Shown here: positions 32,159 through 41,874 of the stretch, piece by piece
Layout of the letters: every line of letters starts with the position of its first letter
How positions within the stretch are numbered: the first letter of the stretch is position 1
Source: Legionella lansingensis
GTDB taxonomy: Bacteria; Pseudomonadota; Gammaproteobacteria; Legionellales; Legionellaceae
DNA length: 64,000 nucleotides
Assembly (NCBI RefSeq): GCF_900187355.1
Contig: NZ_LT906451.1
Location: 496,501 to 560,500, forward strand
Direction: 5' to 3'
Made by a program: the position numbers and the translations under genes
The notes under the pieces: generated by a model
Database searches by the model: none
The model's input: only the letters and a program-made list of their open reading frames with translations
Told to the model about the DNA's origin: nothing

Positions 32159-34300
32159 CTACATAGGCTTTTTGATTGGATCCAACAGGCTTTCTTTGTT
32201 AACTACCCTGACTTGAGATGGTTCTGGTTCTCTAGGTGTCAAAGCTGAATTAAAGAAAAAATTTTTATCAAAGGCTTTATGTCCTAAACCGGCAACAAGG
32301 CCTAGACCGTCAAATAAAATGCCAATCATCCTCAAGGCATCAGCCAAGAGTACAGCCTTGTCATGACTGGTCTCAAACTCTTGATACGCGAATTTTAGCA
32401 TCAGTTTTGCTTGGGTTCTTAGTGGGGTTTCTGAAAGACGCGTATGCAACATTTGCCGATAAAATTTATCTAAAGAATGATTATAATCCCTCCCCAGTCC
32501 ATCATCCGTGTTAAGTGCAATTTTTTTATCATAAAACTCCTTAAGAGCAAGTAAGTCTCTTATTAAAGTTGATGATAGTTGCATTTTCTTTGTGTTAAGA
32601 AGGGCGTCTTTCAGCATGATGTCTTGCTTCATTCTCTCCTGCAAAAGAGAAATTTGCTCCTGTAGAATCCCACGAGCTACCACAAGTTCAGAGGATTGAT
32701 TATCTATTTTGTCTGTTAAAGGGATGTGAGCGCTGATTTTGCTTTCTTCTATTTTTTGTTGCTTTTTATTCTTTGGTCTCGTTGTAGACGAGGAATGGGA
32801 AAGCACATCAAATTGTTTCATTAAGGATTTATAAACCTCATGGAAGGTAGTCAAGTGTTCCTTGAGCGCTGAAAGAAGCGTTTTAAAGGCGTATTCTTTT
32901 GCGTGCTCAATAGATGTATCTTCTGTCTCTTGTGCAACACGTATGGTAACAATGACATTGAAACTTACAGCCAATACTTTTTCAACGTCATTCCAATGCG
33001 TGGCAATTGGTTTTTGCATACTCCTACTCAGTGGGCCATTAAAAGCGGGAGTGCCATCAGTGTTTAAGGTAAACAGTTGGTGTAATAATTCGCTCTCATT
33101 AATAGCCTCTGCATGGTTGTTCTCCTTGTTAAGCAAAGATGTCTGGTGATCAAGCAGTTCTGCCTGTTTAATTAATACATCCTTAAAAAAATGAAATTGT
33201 TTTATCAATTCAGCAAGATTAATTTTGTCAAAAAAATCTCCTTGACAATGTCCTAATCCCTGTAGCCAAATGTCTAATTGGTCTGGAAAGGGTAAATCTG
33301 TGTGGACGGACAGATCCATATATTGAGTTAGATTCTCTGAGCTTATGGAACGATAGAGGTTGTTCTGCTTGGGTGATAAGTCACGAAGTTTAGCAAGTTT
33401 GGCTAATCGCAAGGTTAGCACATTAACGAAATCCGTACAGAATGGCTCATGATTAAGATTGCTACCCAACCCTACTTTACAAAAAGATGGGATACCAAGG
33501 TATACGCTCAAGTCTTCTCTGGTCCTATCGTCGATAAGGTTAGCAGGCATTTTTTTTAGTACCGTTGAAACAATCTCTTTTAATAATTCATCATCAACTA
33601 CTGGAATCAGAGCTTTTGCTTTACCTGCGATAGCCGAGAAGAGGCCAGTGATTTTCCTGTAATTAGAAAAGTAACCCTTAGTAAAACCTGCTATATTAAA
33701 CAACCCTTGATATTCCTTAGGATGGAAAAGATTTTCATTATTCTCTGGGTAGCCAAAATTGCGAAATGCTGCTCCCAGATCAATGCGTGCAAACTGAATC
33801 GCTCCTTCCTGGGGCTCAAGGTGAACGACGTTCCCACTATGAACGCTGTAGTCGCCAATGAGCAATGAGAACATTAACACCATAGAAAGACCAAAGTAAT
33901 TCTCTAGTTTGGTAAGCAACAAATAATGATCTGGACCGAAGAGCATTTCCCAAAATGGACTGCGATCAGAACCATTGCGATTGCCGGTTCCGATAATTTT
34001 ATGTAGTTCTGTAAATTTGATTTTAGGTTGGATGAGACCATACGAACCATCTTCAAGTGGGATGACATCAGCGCAGACAAATGAGTTGTGATAAATTTTA
34101 GGAATTAGGCCGCGACGTTTAAATTCTTCTAATAAAAATCCTGCGAATAGCTCGGCAAAAAGTTCTTTGGGATCTTGCGGTTTTTTAATGAAGTACTCTT
34201 CGCCATCAGAGGTTCGATAAAAGCCATCCACCTCGTGTTTATTCTTTCCTCCGACCTTGTCCTGAAATTTTTTTAATTCCTTACCTTTGTAAATAAGCAT
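32159..34300 (-). CDS. Putative effector with a kinase-like N-terminal domain
   Basis: The product is 713 residues. Residues 20-185 have a layout like atypical protein or lipid kinases: DGEEYFIKKP (Lys39/40), ELFAELFAG (Glu50), LIGDYSVHSGNVV (Asp150, His154, Asn157) and FARIDLGAAFRN (Asp174). This recalls kinase-fold domains of Legionella effectors such as the N-terminus of LepB. The remaining 500 residues are helical, with probable coiled coil around 545-575, and a conserved-looking tail (LADALRMIGILFDGLGLVAG). It has no signal peptide or clear membrane helix. The kinase reading is inference. An active enzyme would need the Lys, Asp and Asn residues named. Confidence 0.6.
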   Translation of the reverse strand: MLIYKGKELKKFQDKVGGKNKHEVDGFYRTSDGEEYFIKKPQDPKELFAELFAGFLLEEFKRRGLIPKIYHNSFVCADVIPLEDGSYGLIQPKIKFTELHKIIGTGNRNGSDRSPFWEMLFGPDHYLLLTKLENYFGLSMVLMFSLLIGDYSVHSGNVVHLEPQEGAIQFARIDLGAAFRNFGYPENNENLFHPKEYQGLFNIAGFTKGYFSNYRKITGLFSAIAGKAKALIPVVDDELLKEIVSTVLKKMPANLIDDRTREDLSVYLGIPSFCKVGLGSNLNHEPFCTDFVNVLTLRLAKLAKLRDLSPKQNNLYRSISSENLTQYMDLSVHTDLPFPDQLDIWLQGLGHCQGDFFDKINLAELIKQFHFFKDVLIKQAELLDHQTSLLNKENNHAEAINESELLHQLFTLNTDGTPAFNGPLSRSMQKPIATHWNDVEKVLAVSFNVIVTIRVAQETEDTSIEHAKEYAFKTLLSALKEHLTTFHEVYKSLMKQFDVLSHSSSTTRPKNKKQQKIEESKISAHIPLTDKIDNQSSELVVARGILQEQISLLQERMKQDIMLKDALLNTKKMQLSSTLIRDLLALKEFYDKKIALNTDDGLGRDYNHSLDKFYRQMLHTRLSETPLRTQAKLMLKFAYQEFETSHDKAVLLADALRMIGILFDGLGLVAGLGHKAFDKNFFFNSALTPREPEPSQVRVVNKESLLDPIKKPM

Positions 34301-34456
34301 GAGCGTCCAAAATGCAATTTTCCATGCCCCATTGTTAACCTTTAATGACTAACTAATCAACAGATTATCTAATAATTTGTGATGTTATTGCTTGTTTCTG
34401 AATTAAGTTTTAATAAGAGAAACGGCCTTTGCGGTTAGCAACAGTGCGCATTATGC

Positions 34457-37400
34457 TCAACTCATTCTGAATGCGGTATTATTGCACACTGACTGCTCAT
34501 TACGAGCCATCGTATTCTTGTAATACTGCTTTGCTTCCTGGCAATGGGTGAGTATTTTCTTTGAATTATGCACTGGCAGGATTCGCTTTTCCTTGGGTTG
34601 ATTAGCATCTTGTAAAAACAAGTCTACGTATTTTTCTATGGATATACTGATCACATAGCGAGCATACATGCTTGCGATAATAGGATCTCTTGAATATCTA
34701 CGGTTTGCATCAACCAGGTCTGCAGGTTTAGTGTCGCCATTTTCAAAACCCGCCATTTTAACAAAGTGCGTGGCATCGGCAAGCTTGTCAAAAAAAACAT
34801 GCACCGTACGATTTAAATTGTGGCCTTGACATGGGTTTCCAACAACAATAATGGATGGATTCCGCTCTTCTACACTGGATCGCTTAATTTTGGCTAGTTT
34901 CATTTTCAAATCATCATGCAAGTGCTTTTCTGTACAGATAACGCTTATCGAATCGCAGATTTTGAATGCAAGATCCATTTTTTTGGGTAGTCTCTGTAAT
35001 TTGGCGTGAGCCTGCGTTAAAAGATAATCATCAATCGCATTTAAAGCAGAGTGTATGATCGTTTGGTTCTGCTCATTAATATATGAAGTCAATATTTGTT
35101 GCAATCCGTCCAGGTAGATTATATTAATATCTATTCTATTTTTGTTAACCTGGATGAATCTTGATAAAGGTAAAGATGAAAAAGAAACTAATTTACGATG
35201 AATTCCATCTAGCGTTCGAGTTTTAATTTCATTCATTTCACAGTGAAGTTTGTTATATATTTCGGGAGGAAGGGGCACAGCATGAATACGTAATACAATA
35301 TTCAATAAGTTAAATAAATGCGTTTTATGCGGCAAACTATCCACAGCATCATCGTACTCAATAATGCCGTTAATGCATACGATTACCTTATAATATTGCT
35401 TGCACAAAAGACTACGAAATCGCGGCTCACTGATTACATTGACAACGTCCTCTAATAAATGAGAAAACGAATCCTTATCCGTATATTTTAATTCGGGAAT
35501 ACAGAGTGACTCGATGAGGTCTATCAACGCAGCTCTGCCTTTATGCGGATAATCAGCCATACCGGTTAACAAGTTAAGCTTTGATTCACCTTCCATGCCG
35601 GCTGCAATGCGGTCACAAAAAAAAGTCGTTCCAGTCGTATTTGAGATCCTTGTAGCTACCGTATGCGGAAATCCAAAACTGCTTCTACACAAGAAATATC
35701 GATAGGGATTGGTATTTTGTGCAGCCGTTTTACTGAAATAAAAGGGTGAATCGTCTAATTCGTCAATAGCATAACTATGCTGATTGTGCCGCAAAATGTC
35801 ACGAATGATGTGACCATTTTTAAAACTGGTTAACATGGCCTGTCTGAGTGACTGATAAGCATGCTTCGCAATATGGCAGACTAATTGCCTGTCAAAATAC
35901 TGATTTTGACGTTCAGTACTTGAAATCACGGTATTATACTTTGAAAAAAATTGTGGATTATTAACAGCCCACACCATACCTGCTTCGACTTTGTCTGAAC
36001 CTAACATGCCATATTTTTGCAGACTATGCACGAATACTAAATTGAGTGAGCCATCCATGATTTTATTCTTCTGTTGTAGCAATATGTTTGTGACTTTCTG
36101 ACCGCCAATGTCGACCAAGGTTGAATCAAGAATCAACGTTACAGGCAAGCTATTCGCTCTACTTAAAAATAGTTCATCTATAAACTGATTGACATCAATG
36201 GAGTAGATATTTTCTTCATTTTCTGCAAGAGAAGCCTCCATATTCATAACATAAATATCTGCATCTGGGTTATTGATTTTACCTTGAACCCGATATGAGC
36301 ATTTTTCGGCATGAAATAATCTCAATGCTTCAGCGGTTTCATAATAGATGTTATCTAAATAAACCACGACTGGAGCATTTGACCCCCCAGTCTCTCTTGC
36401 TGCTGATAAGGCTTCAAAGCATGCCCGCATGCCCGAGTTATACAATCCGAAGTGATAGGCAATTTCATTCTGATTAACATGGAGCAAAAGGGCTGGATCA
36501 GAGTGACAGTGTCTCATGTTATCACGCATAATAGACTGGAAATCATCCAAACCATAAGGCTCCAGTACAGCGAGAATAAAGGTTATTTCTTCCATTAACC
36601 ATTCATAAGTGTTGACCCATCTGCGATGATCCTTGAAATATAACGTGGCAAACATCATATGCTCAAAAATAAACGAATAACTGTGTTTCAATAACTTAAT
36701 TCTATGGCTTGCTACAGATTGATTTTTGAGATGATGATTCAGCGCTTCAAGCATGCTGGTAATTGCATTGACATGGATGGATAAAAACGGCAACTCGGGA
36801 TTGTTTATCAAGGCAAGTTTCTTGTATTTTTGATAAACGGTGCAATTTATTAGTTCCTCCAAGGAACCAAACTCTGGCGGCTGAACGTCCCTATATATAC
36901 TTTTTCCATGTCTATCTGCGAGTGGCATTAGAGAATAATTATCGGTGAATTGATTGATTCGATGATACATTTTATGCGGAGTTGGTAATAATCCAAGTTT
37001 TTGGATTTTTTCAAGCATGGCCGATGCTTCATTTGCACTTTCGAAAACCAGGATATAATGATCTCTGGTAGTCAACTCAGACACTCCCTTCTCTTCAAGA
37101 ACACTAACCATCTTTATATTCGAATTCAAAATAGATTTTAATTCAAGAAAATCGAAATCAATGGGTACGCATTGCGCTGGTTCTAATCGCTCCCCATATT
37201 TACTATGATATTCGGTTGCAAATGTTCTTATATAAGCTAAGAGCAATTGACTGTTATGGTGTTTTACCTCGCTTCTAAAGTATAAATAATTTTCTTCCGA
37301 TTGATTGATATGGTGTTGATTTTCAATGTCTACATACAATTGAGCTGTCATGGAAGGATCTTTCACGGCTATGGTATGGCCCCAGCGGCTATGATATGTT

Positions 37401-38014
37401 TTGATTGAAGTCATCAGACCTTTATCAGAAAGGCACGCATCATTGTTGCTGATTGCATGATATAATTCACTGAAACGTTGGTCATACAAGTGATACCTTT
37501 CTGCTGAGCGAAATAGCTTTTCCCCATTCACAACATTATCATTCCAGCGCTCCCTTAACTTCCTGTATGAAGCACACTGTAATAGCGTTTTTTGTATAAT
37601 CGCTGAAGATGAATCATACATTGCATAGAATTTATCTTGAATACTCCAGTAATTAGGATTTCCTACATCCTTTATATCCATATATTCAAATGGTACTTCG
37701 ATTTCAGAATCAGGGTCTGATTCTAGAGACAGGGTGAAATAATATCCTTGACCCGGATCATTCCAGGGTCTATAGATGCGCACGTATTGATTCACTTGCT
37801 TAATTTGATACTGCTCGGATAAATTGTTTAACTCCTTACTGACAATATCCATTAAATCTGAATCATTAATGGCATTTTCATTTTCAATAATGATGATACG
37901 ATCGCCAGCATGGTTTCTATTCGCAATGAAAGTCTGAAATTCATGTGAATTGCTTGTTATGCTTGCCTTGATTACATTCGTCTTCCCTGAGATGTCAATG
38001 ACGATTATATGCAT
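34457..38014 (-). CDS. Very large unknown protein containing an apparent PLP fold-type I core
   Basis: The product is 1185 residues. The ATG at 38014 has GGAG five bases upstream; the longer frame would use TTG. Around residues 510-740 the order of motifs resembles cystathionine-synthase-like PLP enzymes: FGLYNSGMRACFEALSAA, APVVVYLDNIYYET, VTLILDSTLVDIGG (Asp630), then LVFVHSLQKYGMLGSDKVEA and GMVWAV, where Lys667 would be the cofactor lysine. The first 500 and last 400 residues are unassigned; the N-terminus has Rossmann-like strands (MHIIVIDISG, RIIIIENEN). Its size and placement among effector-like genes could mean an effector or a biosynthetic enzyme. The PLP reading is moderate. Confidence 0.6.
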   Translation of the reverse strand: MHIIVIDISGKTNVIKASITSNSHEFQTFIANRNHAGDRIIIIENENAINDSDLMDIVSKELNNLSEQYQIKQVNQYVRIYRPWNDPGQGYYFTLSLESDPDSEIEVPFEYMDIKDVGNPNYWSIQDKFYAMYDSSSAIIQKTLLQCASYRKLRERWNDNVVNGEKLFRSAERYHLYDQRFSELYHAISNNDACLSDKGLMTSIKTYHSRWGHTIAVKDPSMTAQLYVDIENQHHINQSEENYLYFRSEVKHHNSQLLLAYIRTFATEYHSKYGERLEPAQCVPIDFDFLELKSILNSNIKMVSVLEEKGVSELTTRDHYILVFESANEASAMLEKIQKLGLLPTPHKMYHRINQFTDNYSLMPLADRHGKSIYRDVQPPEFGSLEELINCTVYQKYKKLALINNPELPFLSIHVNAITSMLEALNHHLKNQSVASHRIKLLKHSYSFIFEHMMFATLYFKDHRRWVNTYEWLMEEITFILAVLEPYGLDDFQSIMRDNMRHCHSDPALLLHVNQNEIAYHFGLYNSGMRACFEALSAARETGGSNAPVVVYLDNIYYETAEALRLFHAEKCSYRVQGKINNPDADIYVMNMEASLAENEENIYSIDVNQFIDELFLSRANSLPVTLILDSTLVDIGGQKVTNILLQQKNKIMDGSLNLVFVHSLQKYGMLGSDKVEAGMVWAVNNPQFFSKYNTVISSTERQNQYFDRQLVCHIAKHAYQSLRQAMLTSFKNGHIIRDILRHNQHSYAIDELDDSPFYFSKTAAQNTNPYRYFLCRSSFGFPHTVATRISNTTGTTFFCDRIAAGMEGESKLNLLTGMADYPHKGRAALIDLIESLCIPELKYTDKDSFSHLLEDVVNVISEPRFRSLLCKQYYKVIVCINGIIEYDDAVDSLPHKTHLFNLLNIVLRIHAVPLPPEIYNKLHCEMNEIKTRTLDGIHRKLVSFSSLPLSRFIQVNKNRIDINIIYLDGLQQILTSYINEQNQTIIHSALNAIDDYLLTQAHAKLQRLPKKMDLAFKICDSISVICTEKHLHDDLKMKLAKIKRSSVEERNPSIIVVGNPCQGHNLNRTVHVFFDKLADATHFVKMAGFENGDTKPADLVDANRRYSRDPIIASMYARYVISISIEKYVDLFLQDANQPKEKRILPVHNSKKILTHCQEAKQYYKNTMARNEQSVCNNTAFRMS

Positions 38015-38154
38015 GTTCTCCAAGGTCAAATTTTAAACAATGTGGAATAGTAATACAAAATAATTAACCCAATATTAAAGCTCCTAGATTTTACAGATAT
38101 TTACATTTTTGTAACGATTTAATGCATAAGAGTTAACCTCTTATTGATCATCTC

Positions 38155-39225
38155 ATGTTATATTTAAACACCTTTTACATTTTAAGTAATCCTTCAGCTT
38201 TTATGGTGACGATAAAAATTGATCAATCAGACGAATTTTTTATCGCGATAGCGAAACAGGAGGGGCATAGTTTTGTTTTCGCAGGGATAAAACAAAAAGG
38301 CAAAATTCATCTGTTGGCCAGGGTAGGTAAGGTATTTAAGCCGCAAAAGGGAAAATGCCTAATTCCTAAAGCGCTTTGTAATGCTGTTTTTTTTCAAGCA
38401 CAAGCACAGATTGAAGATGAAGGGATTGCAAGGCCAGATGGTTGGGAGAGTAGTATAAGTTACGCTGCTCATGCCATTAGTTACCAGCAATATTTACAAT
38501 TTGTTGCTTTGCTTGAGGAAATTGAGACTGAAGACTCTTTTGAGTGCTATAAGCCTGGTGAGGAAGGAGAACTTGAATTTACAGGAAAAAAAGTCCTAGC
38601 GAGTAAATCAGACGAGAAGAATGCTTGTGCTACCAAGATTATCGCTAGGGGGCAAGTCCTTAATCTCTCAAATACTTGCCGTCATACCGCCATTGATTTA
38701 ATCAAATACGTCTGTAACGATGAACAAGTGACTCATGATATCTCCAGGACGTTTTTTTGTAACTTACCTCTTGAAACATTCTTAGTTGCTAATGATGGAA
38801 AACCATTTTTATTAGGGGACGATGACCAGGCTTATTGTCTTGTTCATCCTGATCCTGAACTACCTTTTTACATCTTACCACCCCCGCCAACGTCTTTTAA
38901 AAACCTACCTGCTTTTCAACGGCGCGTGCTAAATGATCTTTACCGACGAATGGAAGAGATGTTACGCATTGCCCCCAATAGTCCAGATACCCAGACTAAA
39001 TTCGAATTACTAAAAACACTTTATAATGAAAAATCGGGTCCATGCATGGTAGGCTTCGCAACATTTATTTCAGATATTGCTAACTGGCATGAAAGGCATC
39101 AAAAAGAGATTAATACACTGCGAGAAACCAATTTGGTGGACTGTTTTTTTACTCGCAAATCAACCACTCAAAAAATGTGTGAGCAGTGGTTTAGTGAAGA
39201 ATTTAAGTTGTCCTTTTCTCATTAA
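38155..39225 (+). CDS. Unrecognised effector-like protein
   Basis: The product is 356 residues. The start is uncertain: neither ATG 38155 nor ATG 38203 (MVTIKIDQSDEFF) has a clear ribosome site, and the second gives a more natural N-terminus. Features seen are a beta-rich opening (FFIAIAKQEGHSFVFAGIK, LLARVGKVFKP), a Cys/His cluster LSNTCRHTAIDLIKYVCND near 180-200, FFCNLPLETF, and a helical tail. The Cys and His at TCRHTAI could be catalytic, but this is only a hint. No membrane segment. I recognise no named family, though the style is typical of legionella accessory proteins. Confidence 0.5.
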   Translation: MLYLNTFYILSNPSAFMVTIKIDQSDEFFIAIAKQEGHSFVFAGIKQKGKIHLLARVGKVFKPQKGKCLIPKALCNAVFFQAQAQIEDEGIARPDGWESSISYAAHAISYQQYLQFVALLEEIETEDSFECYKPGEEGELEFTGKKVLASKSDEKNACATKIIARGQVLNLSNTCRHTAIDLIKYVCNDEQVTHDISRTFFCNLPLETFLVANDGKPFLLGDDDQAYCLVHPDPELPFYILPPPPTSFKNLPAFQRRVLNDLYRRMEEMLRIAPNSPDTQTKFELLKTLYNEKSGPCMVGFATFISDIANWHERHQKEINTLRETNLVDCFFTRKSTTQKMCEQWFSEEFKLSFSH

Positions 39226-39297
39226 ATAAATGATTTGTTCTTATTTTGCTATATTTTACAAATAACGATTTAAAATTGCAGCAATCGAAGGTGCTAT

Positions 39298-40290
39298 ATG
39301 CGGCGCATTTTTGGTTTTTTTAAAAATAGGGGCGGAGAAAATAAAACAAAAAAAGAACCATCAGATAAGGAAGTCAAGCTTCCTGTGGGAGAATTTTCAT
39401 CGAATTCAAAAGTTAAAATTAAAAATGAGGCCGAATTAAAATTTATTCCAAAAGATAAATTATTTATTTCAGAAAGCGGCTATGCTTACGACGTCGATGA
39501 TATTATTTCCCGTCTTACAAGTCGTAAAGCACTCCTCTCTTCTACCCCTGGATTCATACAAGGGGCAAAAGGTATTTTATGTGATTATAAAAATACGGAA
39601 GCTCATGATGATTTTAGGGAAAAAAATTTGTATTTCGAGGATATTGATTTAGAGCGTAATACCATTTTTTCTGCTAGCGACATGCAAAGGTTATGTCAAT
39701 TTCCGCAAATAAAAGAGGCACTGATCCAGGCATGTAAAGGAGAGACGTTTTACGCACAGTTATTAGAAAGTGCATACTACATCAGTGATGAAACTCTAAC
39801 TAAAATGGAAGCTTTGGCTAAACAGGCCGTCTTATTTGACCATCCTATACTGGGGCTTAGTGAAGATATGCTAGGAACACAGTTAAATAAACCGATTCTG
39901 GAGATGGTTAAGTACTTGAATAATAAGTTAGGGTATACGCGCCCAGTGAATAAGTCATACAAAAATAATCTAGAGACTATGTCATTGTACATAATAGAAA
40001 GCATTATGAGAGATAACATGCAAGGAGAATACAAACGGAATAATATGTTAGTAGATGATTTGCATATTATTACCAAACAAAAAAGTGAAGGAGAACATTC
40101 ATCTTGTGCTGCGGGTTTCTACCAAGAATTCTCTAATCTTTACGGCATCATTATCACTTTCAAACGTTATGGTCAGGCGATCCATTATAAACCTGATGCA
40201 GAGTTGGAAAGCAAAGAAGAGGAGGTGGAAAAAACTAACATCGGTACTCCTGGTCTTGGTTTGCGTTCAAATGCAAAGGAAGAAAGTTAA
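39298..40290 (+). CDS. Effector-like protein with a possible degenerate U-box
   Basis: The product is 330 residues. A Lys-rich start (MRRIFGFFKNRGGENKTKKE) leads to KLFISESGYAYDVDDIISRL (about 53-72), which resembles the core of a U-box (xxx-x-GxxYDxxxIxxxL) used by E2-binding ubiquitin ligases. It is followed by NTIFSASDMQRLCQFPQI. The rest is helical with a charged tail. The U-box similarity is short and lacks the proline-rich second half, so it may be coincidence. It lies 72 bases after the preceding unknown gene on the same strand. Confidence 0.5.
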   Translation: MRRIFGFFKNRGGENKTKKEPSDKEVKLPVGEFSSNSKVKIKNEAELKFIPKDKLFISESGYAYDVDDIISRLTSRKALLSSTPGFIQGAKGILCDYKNTEAHDDFREKNLYFEDIDLERNTIFSASDMQRLCQFPQIKEALIQACKGETFYAQLLESAYYISDETLTKMEALAKQAVLFDHPILGLSEDMLGTQLNKPILEMVKYLNNKLGYTRPVNKSYKNNLETMSLYIIESIMRDNMQGEYKRNNMLVDDLHIITKQKSEGEHSSCAAGFYQEFSNLYGIIITFKRYGQAIHYKPDAELESKEEEVEKTNIGTPGLGLRSNAKEES

Positions 40291-40333
40291 CAAGCACAAA
40301 ATACTGAACTTAACTTGGTTTGTTAAATTATAC

Positions 40334-41098
40334 ATGATACTCATTCATAAAAAATCAGTGAATATCCATTTACGATTCTATGAGGAATTGAATGATTTTC
40401 TCCCCATAGAAAAACGCAAAAAATGTTTTTTGCATACGGTTGCCTCTAAAACCGCCATTAAAGATGTTATTGAATCTGTAGGTGTTCCTCACACGGAAAT
40501 CGACCTCATTTTAGTTAATCACCAATCGGTTGATTTGACTTATCAGATCCATGCAGGGGATTGGGTATCTGTTTATCCTGTATTTGAAACATTAGACATT
40601 AGTGAAATGGCTTGCATTCGTCCTGAGCCATTAAGAAAAATAGCTTTCATTTTAGACGTACACTTTGGAAAACTTGCAAAGCATTTGCGTTTGTTGGGCT
40701 TTGATGTAGTGTATGAGAATCATTTTACCGATGCTGCAATTGTGATGCGCAGCCAAGAGGAAAAACGAATCGTATTAACTCGTGATGTGGGGTTGCTTAA
40801 GAATAAAAAAATCACTCATGGTTACTGGATTCGCAATCATGATCCTGACAAGCAAGTTGGGGAAGTATTAAGACGATTTGATCTTTACCAACAATGCAAA
40901 CCCTTTACGCGTTGTTTGGAGTGCAATGGTTTGCTTGAGTCTGTTAATAAAAAAGAGGTTGCCAAACATTTATTGCCTCTCACATTTAAATATCACCAGC
41001 ATTTCATGCGCTGCCAGGGATGTCAGAGAGTCTATTGGCAAGGAATGCATTATCAAAAACTGCGATGCCGGGTCCATCAGTTCTTATCTGCTAGGTAG
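40334..41098 (+). CDS. Ubiquitin-like plus Mut7-C RNase-domain protein
   Basis: The product is 254 residues. I place the start at ATG 40334; the open frame reaches further upstream only by overlapping the previous gene. Residues 8-90 form the beta-grasp, ubiquitin-like Mut7-C-associated domain (VNIHLRFYEELNDFL to DWVSVYPVFE). Residues 101-254 form the PIN-like Mut7-C domain with acidic residues Asp108 (FILDVHFGKLAKHLRLLGFD) and Asp151 (VLTRDVGLL), and a zinc ribbon Cys194/Cys197 and Cys227/Cys230. The family is predicted to cleave RNA. Bacterial members are widespread but uncharacterised. Confidence 0.85.
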   Translation: MILIHKKSVNIHLRFYEELNDFLPIEKRKKCFLHTVASKTAIKDVIESVGVPHTEIDLILVNHQSVDLTYQIHAGDWVSVYPVFETLDISEMACIRPEPLRKIAFILDVHFGKLAKHLRLLGFDVVYENHFTDAAIVMRSQEEKRIVLTRDVGLLKNKKITHGYWIRNHDPDKQVGEVLRRFDLYQQCKPFTRCLECNGLLESVNKKEVAKHLLPLTFKYHQHFMRCQGCQRVYWQGMHYQKLRCRVHQFLSAR

Positions 41099-41211
41099 AA
41101 ATTGAGGCTCAGTAGGAAAAATCGCTTTAATTTAGCTTGCCCTGATTAATTAATGAGGATTTCTCTCCCTTAACTTGTGTTATAATTAATCGATATGTTA
41201 GAGGTGCAATC

Positions 41212-41760
41212 ATGCCTAAAGAAATAGATTCAGAAAAAGCTAAAAAAATCCGTGAAGACTATGCAAATAAAATAGCTGACTTGAAAGCTGAGAATACCTT
41301 CAAGGAGGAATTACTAACTACCAAGCTTATGGATATCCATCCTCAAATAAGACAAAAAACTTATTCGATCTCAAATAAAAATAGTGAATTAGTTCGTCCT
41401 CCACAGAAAAAGCAAGTCACAGTTGATGAAAAGGTTAAAGAAGAAGAGGATAAAAATAAAAAACCGCCCATATTTTTGACCACCTGGGAAGATACTTCGA
41501 CTAATAAACTTCTCGCTTATAGCATTAGTATAGGTGGGATGGGCTCTACTGTCCATGATGTTTCTCATCTAAATATAACTCGTTCAGAATTTATGAGTAT
41601 AGCAGTGCCATTAGTGCTGTCAGCTTCGAGCAGTTCTGTGGAAAAGCTTCTGCAGGATAAGTTCCCGTCATGTCGAACTTATGCCAGTTTTGATGAATAT
41701 GAGAAGTCACTTCAATCTCGTTATAATACCCCGTTTAAATTGACTCCAAACCCTTTTTAA
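41212..41760 (+). CDS. Small unrecognised protein
   Basis: The product is 182 residues. A charged helical N-terminus (about 1-50, likely coiled coil), a Lys/Glu-rich linker (KVKEEEDKNKKPP), and a folded-looking C-terminal part with LLAYSISIGGMGSTVHDVSH are visible. No family is recognised. An AGAGG site lies upstream of the ATG. It is the last gene of the accessory stretch before the DUF72 gene. Confidence 0.5.
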   Translation: MPKEIDSEKAKKIREDYANKIADLKAENTFKEELLTTKLMDIHPQIRQKTYSISNKNSELVRPPQKKQVTVDEKVKEEEDKNKKPPIFLTTWEDTSTNKLLAYSISIGGMGSTVHDVSHLNITRSEFMSIAVPLVLSASSSSVEKLLQDKFPSCRTYASFDEYEKSLQSRYNTPFKLTPNPF

Positions 41761-41874
41761 ATTTGAGATAAGCACCGCTAAAAATGTTTATAACGAATCT
41801 CGATAAATATCCATCTCAAATTGCATTGTATTATTAATCGAGTTTCATTTGTGCGACAGAGCCCGAAATTGATC

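Noticed and set aside
40055-40333. Upstream extension of the Mut7-C protein by 93 codons
   Set aside because: It lies inside the preceding gene in another frame and does not resemble the family; the ATG at 40334 starts the beta-grasp domain.
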